64,000 nt of DNA from assembly GCF_000410515.1 (NCBI RefSeq), contig NC_021500.1, positions 744,001-808,000 of the forward strand, read 5' to 3'. The position numbers and the translations under genes are program-made. Positions 53,361 to 64,000 of the stretch are shown here, piece by piece. Origin of the DNA: Enterobacter sp. R4-368 (GTDB taxonomy: Bacteria; Pseudomonadota; Gammaproteobacteria; Enterobacterales; Enterobacteriaceae). Position 1 is the stretch's first letter; every line of letters starts with the position of its first letter. Under the pieces are notes generated by a model. It searched no databases, was not told the DNA's origin, and worked only from the letters and a program-made list of their open reading frames with translations.

Positions 53361-53490
53361 ACCGGCATTTCTAAGGCTTTTGATATAACCCATTCCATTT
53401 GGATATAAGCCCGTTTCGGCACTTCTGCTAACCTTGCGCAACAGGAGCGGCCGAGAAGGCCGACCGAATAATGATATCAGGAGAACGGGA

Positions 53491-54882
53491 ATGAATTTTC
53501 CACTCATCGCGAACGTTGTAGTGTTCGTGGCACTGCTGTTTTTGCTGGCGCAGGCGCGTCACAAACAGTGGAGCCTGGCAAAAAAAGTACTGGTCGGTTT
53601 AGGCCTTGGCGTGATCTTTGGTCTCGCGCTGCAGGCAATCTATGGTTCTGATAACCCGGTACTGAAAGATTCCATCCAGTGGTTCAACGTCGTCGGCAAT
53701 GGCTATGTTCAGTTGCTGCAAATGATTGTCATGCCGCTGGTTTTCGCCTCAATTTTGAGCGCCGTTGCGCGGCTGCATAACGCGTCACAACTGGGCAAAA
53801 TCAGTTTTCTGACCATCGGTACATTGTTGTTCACCACGCTTATCGCTGCGCTGGTGGGTGTACTGGTGACCAATCTGTTCGGTTTGACGGCGGAAGGACT
53901 GGTGCAGGGAACGGCAGAAACTGCGCGTTTGAATGCTATTCAGAGCAACTATGTCGGCAAAGTGGCCGATCTCACCGTGCCGCAATTGCTGCTCTCTTTC
54001 GTACCGAAAAACCCGTTTGCCGACCTGACCGGCGCAAACCCAACCTCAATTATCAGCATCGTTATCTTCGCTGCTTTCCTTGGCGTTGCGGCACTGAAGC
54101 TGCTGAAAGATGATGCGCCGAAAGGCCAGCGCGTTCTGACCGCTATCGATACGCTGCAAAGCTGGGTGATGAAACTGGTACGCCTTGTGATGCAACTGAC
54201 ACCGTATGGCGTGCTGGCGCTGATGACCAAAGTTGTCGCCGGTTCTAACATTCAGGACATCATCAAGCTGGGCAGCTTCGTTATCGCCTCTTACCTTGGC
54301 CTGGGCATTATGTTTGTAGTGCACGGTCTGCTGCTTGGCGTGAACGGCGTTAGCCCGCTGAAATTCTTCCGTAAAGTATGGCCGGTACTGACATTTGCCT
54401 TCACCAGCCGCTCCAGCGCTGCATCCATTCCGCTGAACGTGGAAGCGCAAACGCGTCGTCTGGGCGTACCGGAATCCATCGCCAGCTTCTCCGCCTCTTT
54501 TGGTGCAACCATTGGGCAGAACGGCTGTGCGGGGCTTTACCCGGCGATGCTGGCAGTGATGGTAGCCCCGACCGTTGGCATCAACCCGCTGGATCCGCTG
54601 TGGATTGCCACTCTGGTAGGGATTGTCACCGTGAGTTCCGCAGGCGTAGCAGGCGTTGGTGGCGGTGCGACTTTTGCCGCGCTTATCGTGCTGCCTGCGC
54701 TGGGCCTGCCGGTAACGCTGGTGGCGCTGCTTATCTCTGTTGAACCGCTTATCGATATGGGCCGTACCGCCCTGAACGTCAGTGGTTCCATGACCGCCGG
54801 TACGTTAACCAGCCAGTGGCTGAAACAGACCGATAAAGCGGTACTGGACAGTGAAGAGGACGCCGAACTGGCGCACCGTTAA
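53491..54882 (+). CDS. tcyP: L-cystine/sulfocysteine:cation symporter TcyP
   Basis: 463 residues from ATG 53491 (CAGGAGAACGGGA before it), same as E. coli YdjN. DAACS family with two re-entrant hairpins: [19 protein letters not shown] (serine-rich HP1) and [20 protein letters not shown] (HP2). Imports cystine for sulfur nutrition and redox balance. Followed by its own terminator. Confidence 0.96.
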   Translation: MNFPLIANVVVFVALLFLLAQARHKQWSLAKKVLVGLGLGVIFGLALQAIYGSDNPVLKDSIQWFNVVGNGYVQLLQMIVMPLVFASILSAVARLHNASQLGKISFLTIGTLLFTTLIAALVGVLVTNLFGLTAEGLVQGTAETARLNAIQSNYVGKVADLTVPQLLLSFVPKNPFADLTGANPTSIISIVIFAAFLGVAALKLLKDDAPKGQRVLTAIDTLQSWVMKLVRLVMQLTPYGVLALMTKVVAGSNIQDIIKLGSFVIASYLGLGIMFVVHGLLLGVNGVSPLKFFRKVWPVLTFAFTSRSSAASIPLNVEAQTRRLGVPESIASFSASFGATIGQNGCAGLYPAMLAVMVAPTVGINPLDPLWIATLVGIVTVSSAGVAGVGGGATFAALIVLPALGLPVTLVALLISVEPLIDMGRTALNVSGSMTAGTLTSQWLKQTDKAVLDSEEDAELAHR

Positions 54883-54938
54883 TCACCCGGCAAGAAATAA
54901 ATAATGCCACTCGCTCCCTGGGGCATTGATTGACAATG

Positions 54939-54970
54939 AAAACCGCCTGCAATGTCAGGCGGTTTTGTTT
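54939..54970 (+). terminator. tcyP terminator
   Basis: AAAACCGCCTG, loop CAATGT, CAGGCGGTTTT, then GTTT. Its right end touches the cedA stop, so it may serve both convergent genes. Confidence 0.85.
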
Positions 54971-55211
54971 ACTCTTCTTCTATCTCGCCTTCCTGGCGCA
55001 TTTGCAGCGCCCAGCGCTGCGCGGCTTCCGGGACACTAAAGATCGGCGAGCGGCGAAACTTTTCCCCCATCAACACAAACGCCACATACTTGCCACGCAG
55101 CAACCAGACATCACGATAGCCATCCACTTTTGAGGCGTGATCGGGGGGAGCCGGTTCGACACGCGGGACATAGCTGATAATGGCTCGGTTTTGTTGACGA
55201 TAAGATTTCAT
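54969..55211 (-). CDS. cedA: Cell division activator CedA
   Basis: 80 residues as in E. coli. RAIISYVPRVEPAPPDHA and RDVWLLRGKYVAFVLMGEKF identify it. Small DNA- and RNA-polymerase-binding protein, first found to promote division when DnaA is over-active. Divergent from katE. Confidence 0.94.
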   Translation of the reverse strand: MKSYRQQNRAIISYVPRVEPAPPDHASKVDGYRDVWLLRGKYVAFVLMGEKFRRSPIFSVPEAAQRWALQMRQEGEIEEE

Positions 55212-55348
55212 AAGCGATGCGTTCTACAGACAAATTCTTCAAACATTAAAGACCTATCATAGCCGATTGTGAGCCTGTACGTCGCGCCTGGCACCACTTT
55301 CTCTGATTTTTCACTTCCTTGCTGCCTCCTGATTAACCAGGTTAACGC

Positions 55349-55370
55349 AGCACGTTGTTCTATAGTTAGA
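55349..55370 (+). promoter_or_regulatory. Possible sigma-S promoter of katE
   Basis: TTCTATAGTTAG (CTATAGT at 55360-55366) resembles the sigma-S extended -10, about 60 bp before katE, which is RpoS-controlled in E. coli. Confidence 0.45.
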
Positions 55371-55426
55371 AGGGTTTTAAGGAAACATCGACCATTTTTC
55401 AGCAATGAAAACAGGAGACGAGTTCA

Positions 55427-57682
55427 ATGTCGCACAACGAGAAAGACCCTCATCATCACGCCCCGGTTCATGACGCTAACGAATCCCGCCCAGGGCTGGA
55501 CTCCCTGGCCCCTGAGGACAATTCGCACCGCCCTTCCCCGTGTCCCACAGCACCTGGCGAGCAACCGACCGCGCCGGGGAGCATGAAAGCGCCGGACACG
55601 TCGAATGACAAGCTGAACGCGCTGGAGCCTTACCGCAAGGGCGGCGAAAATTATCCCCTTACCACTAACCAGGGCGTGCGTATTGCCGATGACCAAAACT
55701 CCCTGCGCGCGGGAAAACGCGGCCCAACACTGCTGGAAGACTTTATCCTGCGGGAGAAAATCACCCATTTCGACCATGAACGCATCCCGGAACGTATCGT
55801 GCATGCGCGCGGGTCGGCGGCACATGGTTACTTTCAGCCCTATCGTAGCCTGAGTGATATTACCAAAGCGGATTTTCTCTCTGATGCGGATAAAATCACC
55901 CCGGTATTTGTCCGTTTTTCTACCGTGCAGGGCGGCGCGGGTTCAGCGGACACCGTTCGTGACATCCGCGGATTTGCCACCAAGTTCTACACTGAAGAAG
56001 GCATTTTTGACCTGGTTGGCAACAATACGCCGGTCTTTTTCATCCAGGATGCGCATAAATTCCCCGATTTTGTCCATGCGGTAAAACCAGAGCCGCACTG
56101 GGCGATCCCGCAGGGTCAAAGCGCGCATGACACCTTCTGGGACTATGTGTCGTTACAGCCCGAAACCTTACATAACGTGATGTGGGCGATGTCCGATCGC
56201 GGCATTCCGCGCAGCTATCGCACGATGGAAGGTTTTGGCATCCACACATTTCGCCTGATCAACGCCGAAGGCAAAGCTACGTTTGTGCGCTTCCACTGGA
56301 AACCGCTGGCAGGCAAGGCATCGCTGGTGTGGGACGAATCGCAAAAACTGACCGGGCGCGATCCGGACTTCCACCGTCGCGAGTTATGGGAAGCCATTGA
56401 AGCTGGCGATTATCCGGAGTATGAGCTGGGGTTACAGCTGATCCCGGAAGAGGATGAATTCAAATTTGATTTCGACCTGCTGGATCCAACCAAACTGATT
56501 CCCGAAGAACTGGTTCCCGTGCAGCGCGTCGGAAAAATGGTGTTAAACCGTAACCCGGATAACTTTTTTGCCGAAAACGAGCAGGCTGCGTTCCACCCAG
56601 GGCATATCGTGCCCGGTCTGGATTTTACCAATGACCCGCTACTGCAGGGGCGTCTGTTCTCCTATACCGATACGCAAATCAGCCGACTTGGCGGGCCGAA
56701 CTTCCATGAAATCCCCATCAACCGCCCAACTTGTCCGTACCATAATTTGCAGCGCGACGGCATGCACCGCATGGAGATTGACACCAATCCCGCTAACTAT
56801 GAACCGAACTCCATCAATGATAACTGGCCGCGGGAAACACCGCCCGGCCCGAAACGCGGTGGTTTCGAGACTTACCAGGAGCGCGTCGAAGGGGAAAAAA
56901 TCCGCGAACGCAGCCCCTCATTCGGTGAATATTACGCACATCCTCGCCTGTTCTGGTTAAGCCAGACACCGTTTGAACAACGCCATATTATTGACGCTTT
57001 CAGCTTCGAGTTGAGCAAAGTGGTGCGCGCGTATATTCGCGAACGTGTGGTGGATCACCTGGCGCACATTGACGTGCATCTGGCGCAAGGTGTAGCGGAA
57101 AACCTTGGTATCACCCTGAGCGACGATCAGTTAAATATCGCCCCGCCGCCGGAAGTGAATGGATTGAAAAAAGATCCTTCGCTGAGTCTTTATGCCATCC
57201 CGGATGGCAACGTGAAAGGCCGGGTGGTGGCAGTTTTACTGCATGATAAGGTTAGCGCAGCGGATGTACTCAACGTATTGCAGGGGCTGAAAGCCAAAGG
57301 CGTTCATAGCAAGCTGCTCTATGCGCGAATGGGCAACGTGACTGCGGATGATGGCTCCGAATTACCGATTGCCGCCACCTTCGCCGGATCGCCGTCGCTG
57401 ACGGTAGATGGCGTCATTGTTCCCGGCGGCGATATCAGCGATATCCTGCAGAATGGCGACGCGAAATATTATCTGCTGGAAGCCTATAAACACCTGAAAA
57501 CCATCGCGCTTGCGGGTGATGCACGGCAGTTTAAGCGCTTACTGGATGTGGATGACCAGGGAGAGGACGGTATTGTCGAGGCGGATAACGCCACGGCGAA
57601 TTTTATGGATGATTTTCTGACGCATCTTGCGGCGCACCGCGTCTGGTCGCGCATCAGCAAAATCGATAGCATCCCGGCGTAA
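55427..57682 (+). CDS. katE: Catalase HPII
   Basis: Large-subunit monofunctional catalase of stationary phase, 751 residues. Catalytic histidine in [14 protein letters not shown], asparagine in [19 protein letters not shown], and the heme tyrosine in [14 protein letters not shown]. The C-terminal flavodoxin-like domain from about 600 ([20 protein letters not shown]) marks the large-subunit clade. N-terminus is long and histidine/proline-rich. Faces osmE across a shared terminator. Confidence 0.98.
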   Translation: MSHNEKDPHHHAPVHDANESRPGLDSLAPEDNSHRPSPCPTAPGEQPTAPGSMKAPDTSNDKLNALEPYRKGGENYPLTTNQGVRIADDQNSLRAGKRGPTLLEDFILREKITHFDHERIPERIVHARGSAAHGYFQPYRSLSDITKADFLSDADKITPVFVRFSTVQGGAGSADTVRDIRGFATKFYTEEGIFDLVGNNTPVFFIQDAHKFPDFVHAVKPEPHWAIPQGQSAHDTFWDYVSLQPETLHNVMWAMSDRGIPRSYRTMEGFGIHTFRLINAEGKATFVRFHWKPLAGKASLVWDESQKLTGRDPDFHRRELWEAIEAGDYPEYELGLQLIPEEDEFKFDFDLLDPTKLIPEELVPVQRVGKMVLNRNPDNFFAENEQAAFHPGHIVPGLDFTNDPLLQGRLFSYTDTQISRLGGPNFHEIPINRPTCPYHNLQRDGMHRMEIDTNPANYEPNSINDNWPRETPPGPKRGGFETYQERVEGEKIRERSPSFGEYYAHPRLFWLSQTPFEQRHIIDAFSFELSKVVRAYIRERVVDHLAHIDVHLAQGVAENLGITLSDDQLNIAPPPEVNGLKKDPSLSLYAIPDGNVKGRVVAVLLHDKVSAADVLNVLQGLKAKGVHSKLLYARMGNVTADDGSELPIAATFAGSPSLTVDGVIVPGGDISDILQNGDAKYYLLEAYKHLKTIALAGDARQFKRLLDVDDQGEDGIVEADNATANFMDDFLTHLAAHRVWSRISKIDSIPA

Positions 57683-57700
57683 GCGTTATTGCAGCCATAA

Positions 57701-57728
57701 AAAACCGGCCAACTGGCCGGTTTTGTAT
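57701..57728. terminator. Bidirectional katE/osmE terminator
   Basis: AAAACCGGCC, loop AACT, GGCCGGTTTT, between the two convergent genes. Confidence 0.88.
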
Positions 57729-57750
57729 TTGCTCAGGCTAAAAACCGAAA

Positions 57751-58089
57751 TTACTGCTTAGCTTGCGGGTCGGTATCATACTCGGCGCAGGTCTGGTAGC
57801 CGGAGTTCATGACATGACCAGTTTCATCCAGCGCAACGAAATAGGTTTCGGTTTTGCCGTCACGTTGACCCAGAATATAGGTCTGGCAAGTGCCGCGCGC
57901 GTGGATCATTGTAACTTCAGAAGAAGGACGACCAGCAACCTGCATAACCTGCTGGCGGCTCATGCCTTTTTTCACATCTTTCACGACTGGCTGAGAAACC
58001 TGATCTTTTGCACGATCGTAAGCCGTACAACCCGCCAGCATAGTCAGCACTGCAGCTGCACCCAGAATTCCTGCGATGTTCTTATTCAT
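57751..58089 (-). CDS. osmE: Osmotically inducible lipoprotein OsmE
   Basis: 112 residues, lipobox LTMLAGC with lipidated cysteine about 21, then an SmpA/OmlA (BamE-like) domain, [20 protein letters not shown]. Closely similar to E. coli OsmE. In E. coli the chb operon separates it from katE and it reads in the direction of nadE; here it is directly convergent with katE and divergent from nadE. Confidence 0.95.
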   Translation of the reverse strand: MNKNIAGILGAAAVLTMLAGCTAYDRAKDQVSQPVVKDVKKGMSRQQVMQVAGRPSSEVTMIHARGTCQTYILGQRDGKTETYFVALDETGHVMNSGYQTCAEYDTDPQAKQ

Positions 58090-58342
58090 ATTCCATCCTC
58101 TTTTGTATCCGCTTGTGTATCAGCGTGTTATCTAAGCCTGGAATATAAAATTGCATTTTTCAACTAACAGACGGCATTGGTATAACTTTCGGAGAAATCT
58201 AATAAAAGTGAGATAAGCTGCTAAAACGCCGTAAATTGCGGCACTCAAATCTGTGATCCTTGTCGTTTTACCGCCAAAGGGTTAATTTGGCCCTATTATC
58301 TATTTGCACCCTGCAAAGCAGGACAACACAACGGAGGGGTAA

Positions 58343-59173
58343 ATGACTCTGCAACAAGAGATTATTCAGGCGTTAGGCGTGAAGCCCACGGTCAATGCCG
58401 AAGAAGAAGTTCGCCGCAGCGTGGACTTTCTGAAAACCTATCTGAAAACCTATCCTTTTTTGCAAACGCTGGTGCTTGGCATTAGCGGTGGCCAGGACTC
58501 CACGCTGGCCGGGAAAATCAGCCAGATGGCAATCAGCGAACTGCGCCAGGAAACGGGTAATCAAGCATATCAGTTTATCGCCGTCCGCCTGCCTTACGGT
58601 AAGCAAGCGGATGAACAGGATTGCCAGGATGCCATCGCGTTTATTCAGCCGGATCGCGTTCTGACCGTCAATATCAAAGCCTCAGTGCTGGCAAGCGAGC
58701 AGGCGCTGCGTGACACAGGCATCGAACTGAGCGATTTCGTGCGCGGCAATGAAAAAGCGCGCGAACGTATGAAAGCGCAATACAGCATTGCGGGCATGAC
58801 GAAAGGCGTGGTGGTTGGTACAGACCATGCCGCCGAAGCGGTGACCGGTTTCTTCACCAAATATGGCGATGGCGGCACTGATATCAACCCGCTTTTCCGC
58901 CTGAACAAACGCCAGGGTAAACAGTTGCTGGCTTACCTGGGCTGCCCGGAACATCTTTATAAAAAAGCGCCAACGGCCGACCTGGAAGACGATCGCCCCT
59001 CACTGCCCGATGAAGCCGCACTGGGCGTAACTTACGAAAATATCGATGATTATCTGGAAGGGAAAACGCTGGACGCCAGTATCGCGAAAATCATTGAAGG
59101 CTGGTATGTGAAAACGGAGCACAAGCGCCGCCCGCCTATTACCGTATTCGACGATTTCTGGAAACAGAAATAA
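58343..59173 (+). CDS. nadE: Ammonia-dependent NAD synthetase
   Basis: Last step of NAD synthesis from deamido-NAD. 276 residues. P-loop [14 protein letters not shown], the ATP site, [20 protein letters not shown], and [15 protein letters not shown]. Start ATG has GGAGGGG before it. Confidence 0.98.
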   Translation: MTLQQEIIQALGVKPTVNAEEEVRRSVDFLKTYLKTYPFLQTLVLGISGGQDSTLAGKISQMAISELRQETGNQAYQFIAVRLPYGKQADEQDCQDAIAFIQPDRVLTVNIKASVLASEQALRDTGIELSDFVRGNEKARERMKAQYSIAGMTKGVVVGTDHAAEAVTGFFTKYGDGGTDINPLFRLNKRQGKQLLAYLGCPEHLYKKAPTADLEDDRPSLPDEAALGVTYENIDDYLEGKTLDASIAKIIEGWYVKTEHKRRPPITVFDDFWKQK

Positions 59174-59178
59174 CCTAC

Positions 59179-59204
59179 AGGCGGCGCAAGCCGCCTCTTT
59201 TTTA
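59179..59204 (+). terminator. nadE terminator
   Basis: AGGCGGC, loop GCAA, GCCGCCT, CTTTTTT. Confidence 0.88.
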
Positions 59205-59224
59205 GGCACTTATTGGCTGCTATA

Positions 59225-59240
59225 CTGGATAGGTAAACAG
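59225..59240 (+). promoter_or_regulatory. LexA box of cho
   Basis: CTGGATAGGTAAACAG differs from CTGT-N8-ACAG at one arm position. cho is SOS-induced in E. coli. Confidence 0.75.
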
Positions 59241-59255
59241 TATCAGGAGTCTTTT

Positions 59256-60119
59256 GTGGTCAGGCGTCAATCAGCCCCGCGTCTTGAATTCGAAGCGGCG
59301 GCAATCTATGAATATCCGGAACATCTTCGTCCGTGGCTGGAAGCAATGCCCAAACAGCCCGGCGTCTATATTTTTCACGGCGAAAGCGAGGCGATGCCGC
59401 TTTATATCGGTAAAAGCGTCAATATCCGCAGTCGTGTGCTGTCGCATCTGCGCACGCCCGATGAAGCGGCGATGCTGCGTCAGTCGCGGCGTATTACCTG
59501 GATTTGTACCGCCGGTGAGATTGGCGCGCTGTTGCTCGAAGCGCGGCTGATTAAAGAACAACAGCCGCTATTTAATAAGCGTCTGCGCCGTAATCGCCAG
59601 CTCTGCTCGCTTCGCCTTAGCGGTGAAAAACCGCAGGTGGTGTATGCCAAAGAGGTGGATTTCTCCTCCTCTCCCAATCTGTATGGCCTGTTTGCCAACC
59701 GTCGCGCCGCATTGCAAGCGCTGCAGTCGATCGCTGATGACGAAAAGCTGTGCTACGGGCTGCTGGGTCTGGAATCGCTCAGTCGCGGCCGGGCTTGTTT
59801 TCGATCCGCATTACAGCGCTGTGCCGGGGCATGTTGCGGCAAAGAGACGCGTGAAGCACATGATGAACGCTTAGCTGCTGCGATGGCACGCCTGCAACTG
59901 GTCTGCTGGCCATGGCGCGGCCCAATCGGGCTAAAAGAGAGCGCTGCGGGAATGACGCAATATCACATTATTCACAACTGGCTATGGTTAGGTTCAGTTG
60001 ATGAGCCCGCCGCTGCCGCGCAACTGCTGCGTTTACCGGCGGGTTTCGATCATGACGGCTACAAAATTCTCTGCAAGCCGCTGCTTTCCGGGGAGTACGA
60101 AATCATTGAACTGGGTTAA
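59256..60119 (+). CDS. cho: Excinuclease Cho (UvrC-like endonuclease)
   Basis: 287 residues starting with GTG after CAGGAG. GIY-YIG nuclease domain at the N-terminus ([20 protein letters not shown], then [19 protein letters not shown]), followed by a UvrC-type cysteine region, [15 protein letters not shown]. Makes the 3' incision in nucleotide-excision repair with UvrAB at bulky lesions. Its stop codon overlaps the convergent ves stop (TTAA). Confidence 0.95.
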   Translation: MVRRQSAPRLEFEAAAIYEYPEHLRPWLEAMPKQPGVYIFHGESEAMPLYIGKSVNIRSRVLSHLRTPDEAAMLRQSRRITWICTAGEIGALLLEARLIKEQQPLFNKRLRRNRQLCSLRLSGEKPQVVYAKEVDFSSSPNLYGLFANRRAALQALQSIADDEKLCYGLLGLESLSRGRACFRSALQRCAGACCGKETREAHDERLAAAMARLQLVCWPWRGPIGLKESAAGMTQYHIIHNWLWLGSVDEPAAAAQLLRLPAGFDHDGYKILCKPLLSGEYEIIELG

Positions 60120-60676
60120 TGGCCGGGCAGCCAGGTGATTTCACTGAACAGTAATTGCCCTTCTGACTTTAGCAACCGCAGAGTTTGCCGCCCTTCCTGC
60201 CAGTAGGCGCCCTGATCGGCGGTCAACAATTTATCGCCTAATTGCCACGCCCCGCTCAGAACGAAAATAACGCCGCCGCGTGTACCAATAGTGGTAAAGG
60301 TGCGATCGGCGATACGCACTTTCGCCTGGCAACGATCGCGGCGCGTCATCACGTTAAAATCCAGGGACATGCGCCCGTCTGAAAGTTCAGCCCTGACCGG
60401 CTGCTCACCGGCAAAAGTAAAGGGCTGGTGGTGTTTAAGCGTGTGGCTGAAAGCGCCTCCGCCGTTCAGCGTCACTTCGCCGCCTTCAATAAGGGTTATT
60501 ACTCTATCCACACCGGGAAATTGCGGAAAATCACCGTTGCTGGCCAGAGAAGCGATACTGGCTCGCCAGTTAAAATCACGTGTTGCGGGCGGAAAACAGC
60601 AAATTTCTCGGGTTTCGCCCGCCCCATTACGCCAGAGATTTACCGGCATTTTACGGATATCAAAGAATTCCATCAT
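60116..60676 (-). CDS. ves: Ves/HutD-family cupin protein
   Basis: About 186 residues. [20 protein letters not shown] and RITDG-like cupin strands match E. coli Ves, linked to growth at low temperature. Start: AGGAGTG precedes two ATGs in a row (60674-60676 and 60671-60673); either fits. A longer frame adds 20 unrelated residues. Convergent with cho. Confidence 0.9.
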   Translation of the reverse strand: MMEFFDIRKMPVNLWRNGAGETREICCFPPATRDFNWRASIASLASNGDFPQFPGVDRVITLIEGGEVTLNGGGAFSHTLKHHQPFTFAGEQPVRAELSDGRMSLDFNVMTRRDRCQAKVRIADRTFTTIGTRGGVIFVLSGAWQLGDKLLTADQGAYWQEGRQTLRLLKSEGQLLFSEITWLPGH

Positions 60677-60907
60677 CACTCCTGAAGGGCGCGGTGCTTC
60701 ACCTGCGCCGCTGCCTCTTCGGACAGCCTGCATCATTGTTATTGTTTACTTTGCCATGTGTGAGTTATCGGCAGCCGACACGATTTGCCTTAGGCTACTG
60801 CGCAATCAGACATGTAAAAAATCATAAATTTCAGATAAGTAACATCGCCGCAAAAACGGGGTTTAACGAGGATACCGCGCCAGTAGCGGCTGGCAAGAGG
60901 GAAACAA

Positions 60908-60968
60908 GAAAAAACCGCCGGTTCTGCCCATCACGTAAAACAAGCGATGAGCAAAACCGGCGGTCTTA
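60908..60968 (-). terminator. spy terminator (long hairpin)
   Basis: ACCGCCGGTT at 60914-60923 pairs with AACCGGCGGT at 60955-60964, with an inner GATGGGC/GCTCATC-like stem. Read leftward it ends in TTTTTTC, 15-odd bases after the spy stop. Confidence 0.85.
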
Positions 60969-60983
60969 AGGAGGGGCGCTGAA

Positions 60984-61463
60984 TTATTCAGCAGGTGCAG
61001 GAGGCATTTTACCTTCCGCTGCCGGATGTTCTGTCAGACGCTTCTCAAAATTGGCATTGAACTGCTTTTTCTGTTCCGGGGTCAGAATGTTGTAAATCTT
61101 GTTCTGCGTCTCCATACGTTTCAGCATAACGTCTTTATGCTGCTGTTCCATTTTGGTGATTTGCGCTTCAGCTTTCGCGCGGTCAAAGCTGTCGCTGGTA
61201 ATGATGTCATGCATTGCGCGCATCTCTTCCACCGGCGGACGTTTCATTTCTTCGCGCTGGCTTTTCATGATCTCGCGGACTTGCTGTTTCTGCGCATCGG
61301 TCAGGTTCAGACCTTTGAACATCATGTCGTGCGGGCCTTTACCTTTGTGGTGCATCATGGGTTGCGCGTCAGCGGGTGCGGCGGTGGTATCCGCAGCATG
61401 AGCCAGACCTGCAGCGCCAAAAGCCAGGGTAGAGGCAACAAACAGAGCAGTCAATTTACGCAT
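60984..61463 (-). CDS. spy: Periplasmic chaperone Spy
   Basis: ATP-independent chaperone of the envelope stress response. 159 residues from ATG 61461-61463. Signal peptide ends AGLAHAADTT. The mature protein is helical with two LTxxQ motifs, LNLTDAQKQQVREIMK and ILTPEQKKQFNANFEK, typical of the Spy/CpxP family. Upstream DNA contains GTAAA repeats that may be CpxR/BaeR sites, but I could not fix them. Confidence 0.96.
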   Translation of the reverse strand: MRKLTALFVASTLAFGAAGLAHAADTTAAPADAQPMMHHKGKGPHDMMFKGLNLTDAQKQQVREIMKSQREEMKRPPVEEMRAMHDIITSDSFDRAKAEAQITKMEQQHKDVMLKRMETQNKIYNILTPEQKKQFNANFEKRLTEHPAAEGKMPPAPAE

Positions 61464-61744
61464 AATTTTATTCCTTACTTCGGTTTTACTTACGGCGGTT
61501 GCCGTGTTGACGCTAATCACTTTACTGGCTTTATCGTCAATTAATCAGAGCGACGGTAAAACAATGAAAGTGTAAATATCATTTTTACGTCAAATGTGAA
61601 GGAAATAAGGATAAAGCGTGAAGAGTCGAAAGTTAAATATTCAATATACTGATTAAAAAGGAATTATGGATAATCTTAAATCAACGTGATTTATTAATAA
61701 AGCGCTTCAACAGGATAATTCTGCAATTTATTTAAGAAAACCAT

Positions 61745-61774
61745 AAAAATAAGCCCTGCGTGAACAGGGCTTGC
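61745..61774 (-). terminator. astE terminator
   Basis: Read leftward: AAGCCCTG, loop TTCACG, CAGGGCTT, then ATTTTTATGG, just after the astE stop. Confidence 0.88.
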
Positions 61775-61777
61775 TGT

Positions 61778-62743
61778 TTAATTAATTTTCTCGAGCATAA
61801 GTCCGGCACGTAAGCCAATGGCAACATTCGGATTCGGAAACAAAACATACTCCTGTTCATGTTGCACCACATACCGCTCGCCGCGATCTTCTGCCAGCAA
61901 AGTACCCGCACTGAAGGCCGTAAAATTGAGTGTATCCGCACTCATGAAGAGTTTAAATTCTTCACTGTGGCGGGTCAGTTGCTGCACCACCCGATAGCGC
62001 AGCGGCGTGTTTTCCGTATCCGGTGCGGGTTCGCCCGCCAGTAACGCCGCCAGCGCCCAGGCCGTGCGCTGGAACTGGCTTAGATCGTTTTCACCAAATG
62101 GTAACGCTTTGCCAAGCTCCAGTGTGCAAGCCAGCGCATTAAAATGCTCACAGCTGTAATGGGTAAAGGTGCCGCCCGGTGCCTGGTGAAACACCAGCGC
62201 CTCCAGTCCTGCGTCACCCAGCCATTCCAGAAACGGTTCATCCCAGGGCTCTGCTCGCTGTGGCAGCACGCCAAAGCGCACATGATGCGAACCGCGGATC
62301 GCGGTATGTAAATCCAGATGCCAGCGCACCTCATCGCCCGCCGCAAAGAAATGCGTCACCGCTCGTTCAAGCTGGGCGGCGCGCACTGTTTCATCGTTGG
62401 GCGGCAACTGCTGCCAGCGGCCACCAAACATCCGGTTGAGATCGTTATGCAAAAATCGCTTGTTTTGCGCCAGCGCCTGCGGGTTTCCAAGGATCACCAG
62501 CAGCCGCCAGGTGAGTGGCTGTTCGCCCGCAAAGACATTCTTAAGCAACAGATCCAGCATCTCCACCGGCGCGGTTTCATTACCGTGGATAGCACACGAG
62601 ATAACCAGCGATCGCCCGACGGATTGTTTCGGGATCAGCTCCAGAATCCCTTGTTCGTGCCACAACCAGTGAATACCGCCCGACTCCCCTGACATTTTTC
62701 GCGGGATGTCGCCCGCAAGCGTTGCAGCAAGAAAGTTATCCAT
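61778..62743 (-). CDS. astE: Succinylglutamate desuccinylase
   Basis: Last enzyme of the AST arginine-degradation pathway; releases glutamate and succinate. 321 residues, zinc carboxypeptidase-like M14 fold. Zinc ligands in [13 protein letters not shown] and [12 protein letters not shown], and [25 protein letters not shown] are family blocks. Follows astB by 11 bases and ends the astCADBE order. Confidence 0.97.
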   Translation of the reverse strand: MDNFLAATLAGDIPRKMSGESGGIHWLWHEQGILELIPKQSVGRSLVISCAIHGNETAPVEMLDLLLKNVFAGEQPLTWRLLVILGNPQALAQNKRFLHNDLNRMFGGRWQQLPPNDETVRAAQLERAVTHFFAAGDEVRWHLDLHTAIRGSHHVRFGVLPQRAEPWDEPFLEWLGDAGLEALVFHQAPGGTFTHYSCEHFNALACTLELGKALPFGENDLSQFQRTAWALAALLAGEPAPDTENTPLRYRVVQQLTRHSEEFKLFMSADTLNFTAFSAGTLLAEDRGERYVVQHEQEYVLFPNPNVAIGLRAGLMLEKIN

Positions 62744-62754
62744 ACGGCCTCCGG

Positions 62755-64000
62755 TTAACGCTGGAAGGGATACACCGATCCCAGATTCAACAACTGCGTT
62801 AATCGGTCCAGCGCTTCCCGCCCCTCGCGTAAAAGCTGCGGATCGGCTAAATCCGCTTGCGTCAGCCGATCGCGATAGTACCGATCCACCCAGTCATTGA
62901 GGGTGGCAAACAAACTGTCATTCATCATTACTGCCGGGTTAACGGCCTGCTGCTCCGCCTCGGTTAGCACCACACGCAAGCGCAGGCACGCCGGACCACC
63001 GCCATTCGCCATACTTTCACGCAGGTCAAATACTTTAAGCTCACTGATCGGGTTATCCTGCGCCAGCAGCGTGTTCAGATAGCGCCACACCCCGGCATGT
63101 TCCTGCGACTCCTGCGGCAATACCAGCAACATGCTGCCATCATCACGACTCAGCAGTTGGCTGTTAAACAGATACGTTGCCACCGCATCACTAACCGAAA
63201 CAGCCTGCTGCGGAACTTCAATTGCCATAAATCCCGGTACTTTAGAGTGTAGCTCGGCCAGCACACGAGCCTGGTTAGCAAAGGCCAGTTCGTGACAAAA
63301 AAGCACCTGCCGGTTCGAAACGGCAATCACATCGTTATGAAACACGCCCAGATCGATAACGTCCGGGTTTTGCCGGGCGAAAACCACCTGCTCCGCGCGC
63401 ACCTGATTAATACGTGCCACCGCCTCGCTGGCTTCGCGCGTCTGGCGCGCCGGATAGCGCGCCGGGGCATCATGGCTTGCGTACTCCCGACCGTAAACGA
63501 AGAGTTGCACACCCGCTTCGCCGTAATCCCCGCCAAAGCGGTTATGGTTCGCCGCGCCTTCATCGCCAAACATGGCAACCTGCGGCAACGCCGGGTGGAC
63601 AGCAAACGCTGTTTCATCGCGAAAGATGGCGCGCAGCACGGCTTCTGTGGTCGGGGCTTCCATTGCGCGGTGGAATTTATTATTCAGGTTAGCAACCGTG
63701 AGATGCACTTTGCCATCCAGCGCATCCGCCGACGGGCAGACGGTAGCCGCGTTTGCAACCCACATCGACGATGCCGAGCTGGCAGCGGAGAGGATCTGCG
63801 GCGCTTGTGCGGCAGCTTTTTCCACTACCTGCTCATCGCTGCCGCTGAAACCAAGCTGCCGCAAGACCGCGATATTAGGGCGCTCCTGCGGCGGGATCAC
63901 CGCCTGCGGGAAACCCGCGTCGGCGAGCGCTTTCATTTTCAGTAGCCCCTGCTTTGCCGCCAGTTTCGGGTTAGAAACCTGAAAACGGTGGCGGGTCGAG
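62755..64000 (-). CDS. astB: N-succinylarginine dihydrolase, N-terminus off the window
   Basis: Converts succinylarginine to succinylornithine, CO2 and ammonia. The visible 415 residues correspond to E. coli AstB from about residue 28 ([20 protein letters not shown]) to the end; E. coli has 447. [40 protein letters not shown] and [18 protein letters not shown] contain the amidinotransferase-superfamily catalytic histidine and cysteine. The start lies beyond 64000. Confidence 0.97.
   Translation of the reverse strand, partial: STRHRFQVSNPKLAAKQGLLKMKALADAGFPQAVIPPQERPNIAVLRQLGFSGSDEQVVEKAAAQAPQILSAASSASSMWVANAATVCPSADALDGKVHLTVANLNNKFHRAMEAPTTEAVLRAIFRDETAFAVHPALPQVAMFGDEGAANHNRFGGDYGEAGVQLFVYGREYASHDAPARYPARQTREASEAVARINQVRAEQVVFARQNPDVIDLGVFHNDVIAVSNRQVLFCHELAFANQARVLAELHSKVPGFMAIEVPQQAVSVSDAVATYLFNSQLLSRDDGSMLLVLPQESQEHAGVWRYLNTLLAQDNPISELKVFDLRESMANGGGPACLRLRVVLTEAEQQAVNPAVMMNDSLFATLNDWVDRYYRDRLTQADLADPQLLREGREALDRLTQLLNLGSVYPFQR

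Overview
The window is chromosomal DNA of an enterobacterium. Gene order and protein sequences follow the Escherichia coli segment pykF-lpp-ldtE-suf-menI-ydiJ-ydiK-rprA-ppsA-ppsR-aroH-hemP-selO-ydiV-nlpC-btuDEC-ihfA-pheTS-rplT-rpmI-infC-thrS-ydiY-pfkB-ydiZ-yniABC-ydjM-tcyP-cedA-katE-osmE-nadE-cho-ves-spy-astEB. It is not E. coli itself. The chb operon, the ydiL-to-fadK block (which carries ydiB-aroD) and ydiH are missing from their usual places, and several genes are present that E. coli lacks here. An Enterobacter/Kosakonia-like genome is my best guess from divergence and gene content; I cannot fix the genus. I saw no IS element, prophage, CRISPR array, tRNA or rRNA.

Layout. 1-2.2 kb: the 5' part of an AIDA/TibA-type autotransporter adhesin and its upstream protein O-heptosyltransferase, both on the minus strand, followed by an AT-rich gap. 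3-6.1 kb: pykF, lpp, ldtE. 6.2-11.8 kb: the sufABCDSE iron-sulfur operon, read leftward from a perfect Fur palindrome. 11.8-16.1 kb: an accessory block with a small membrane protein, an amber-interrupted reading frame, an alpha/beta hydrolase, a degenerate EAL protein, a small secreted protein and lpxP. 16.3-21.4 kb: menI-ydiJ, ydiK and the sRNA gene rprA. 21.4-26 kb: a small lipoprotein and a two-gene sugar module (GPH transporter plus GH3 glycosidase). 26.2-31.3 kb: ppsA, ppsR with an unusual leader, aroH with a TrpR operator, and hemP with a Fur box. 31.3-36.6 kb: selO, ydiV, nlpC, btuDEC. 36.7-43.9 kb: ihfA, pheTS with its attenuator and pheM leader peptide, rplT, rpmI, infC (AUU start), thrS. 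44.2-46.8 kb: a second accessory block with a 41-residue membrane protein, fumD, an orphan flagellin behind a textbook sigma-28 promoter, and a small exported protein. 46.9-51.8 kb: ydiY, a frameshifted pfkB, ydiZ, yniA, yniB, yniC. 51.9 kb to the end: a KduD-like dehydrogenase, ydjM, tcyP, cedA, katE, osmE, nadE, cho, ves, spy, astE and the start-truncated astB.

How the genes fit together. Central carbon flow at the PEP/pyruvate node is represented by pykF, ppsA, its regulator ppsR, and the damaged pfkB. Iron responses are suf and hemP under Fur. Envelope genes are lpp, ldtE, lpxP, nlpC, spy and osmE. Translation genes form the thrS-to-ihfA cluster. SOS genes are ydjM and cho, both with LexA boxes. 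Cell-surface and motility functions appear as the adhesin pair, the orphan flagellin, YdiV and a second degenerate EAL protein.

The most interesting items are: the orphan flagellin with a non-standard central domain and its own sigma-28 promoter; the ppsR leader, which combines a 19-residue peptide with alternative anti-Shine-Dalgarno pairings; the pfkB frameshift; the degenerate EAL gene behind an 11-bp inverted repeat; and the amber-interrupted frame that runs without another stop into the hydrolase.
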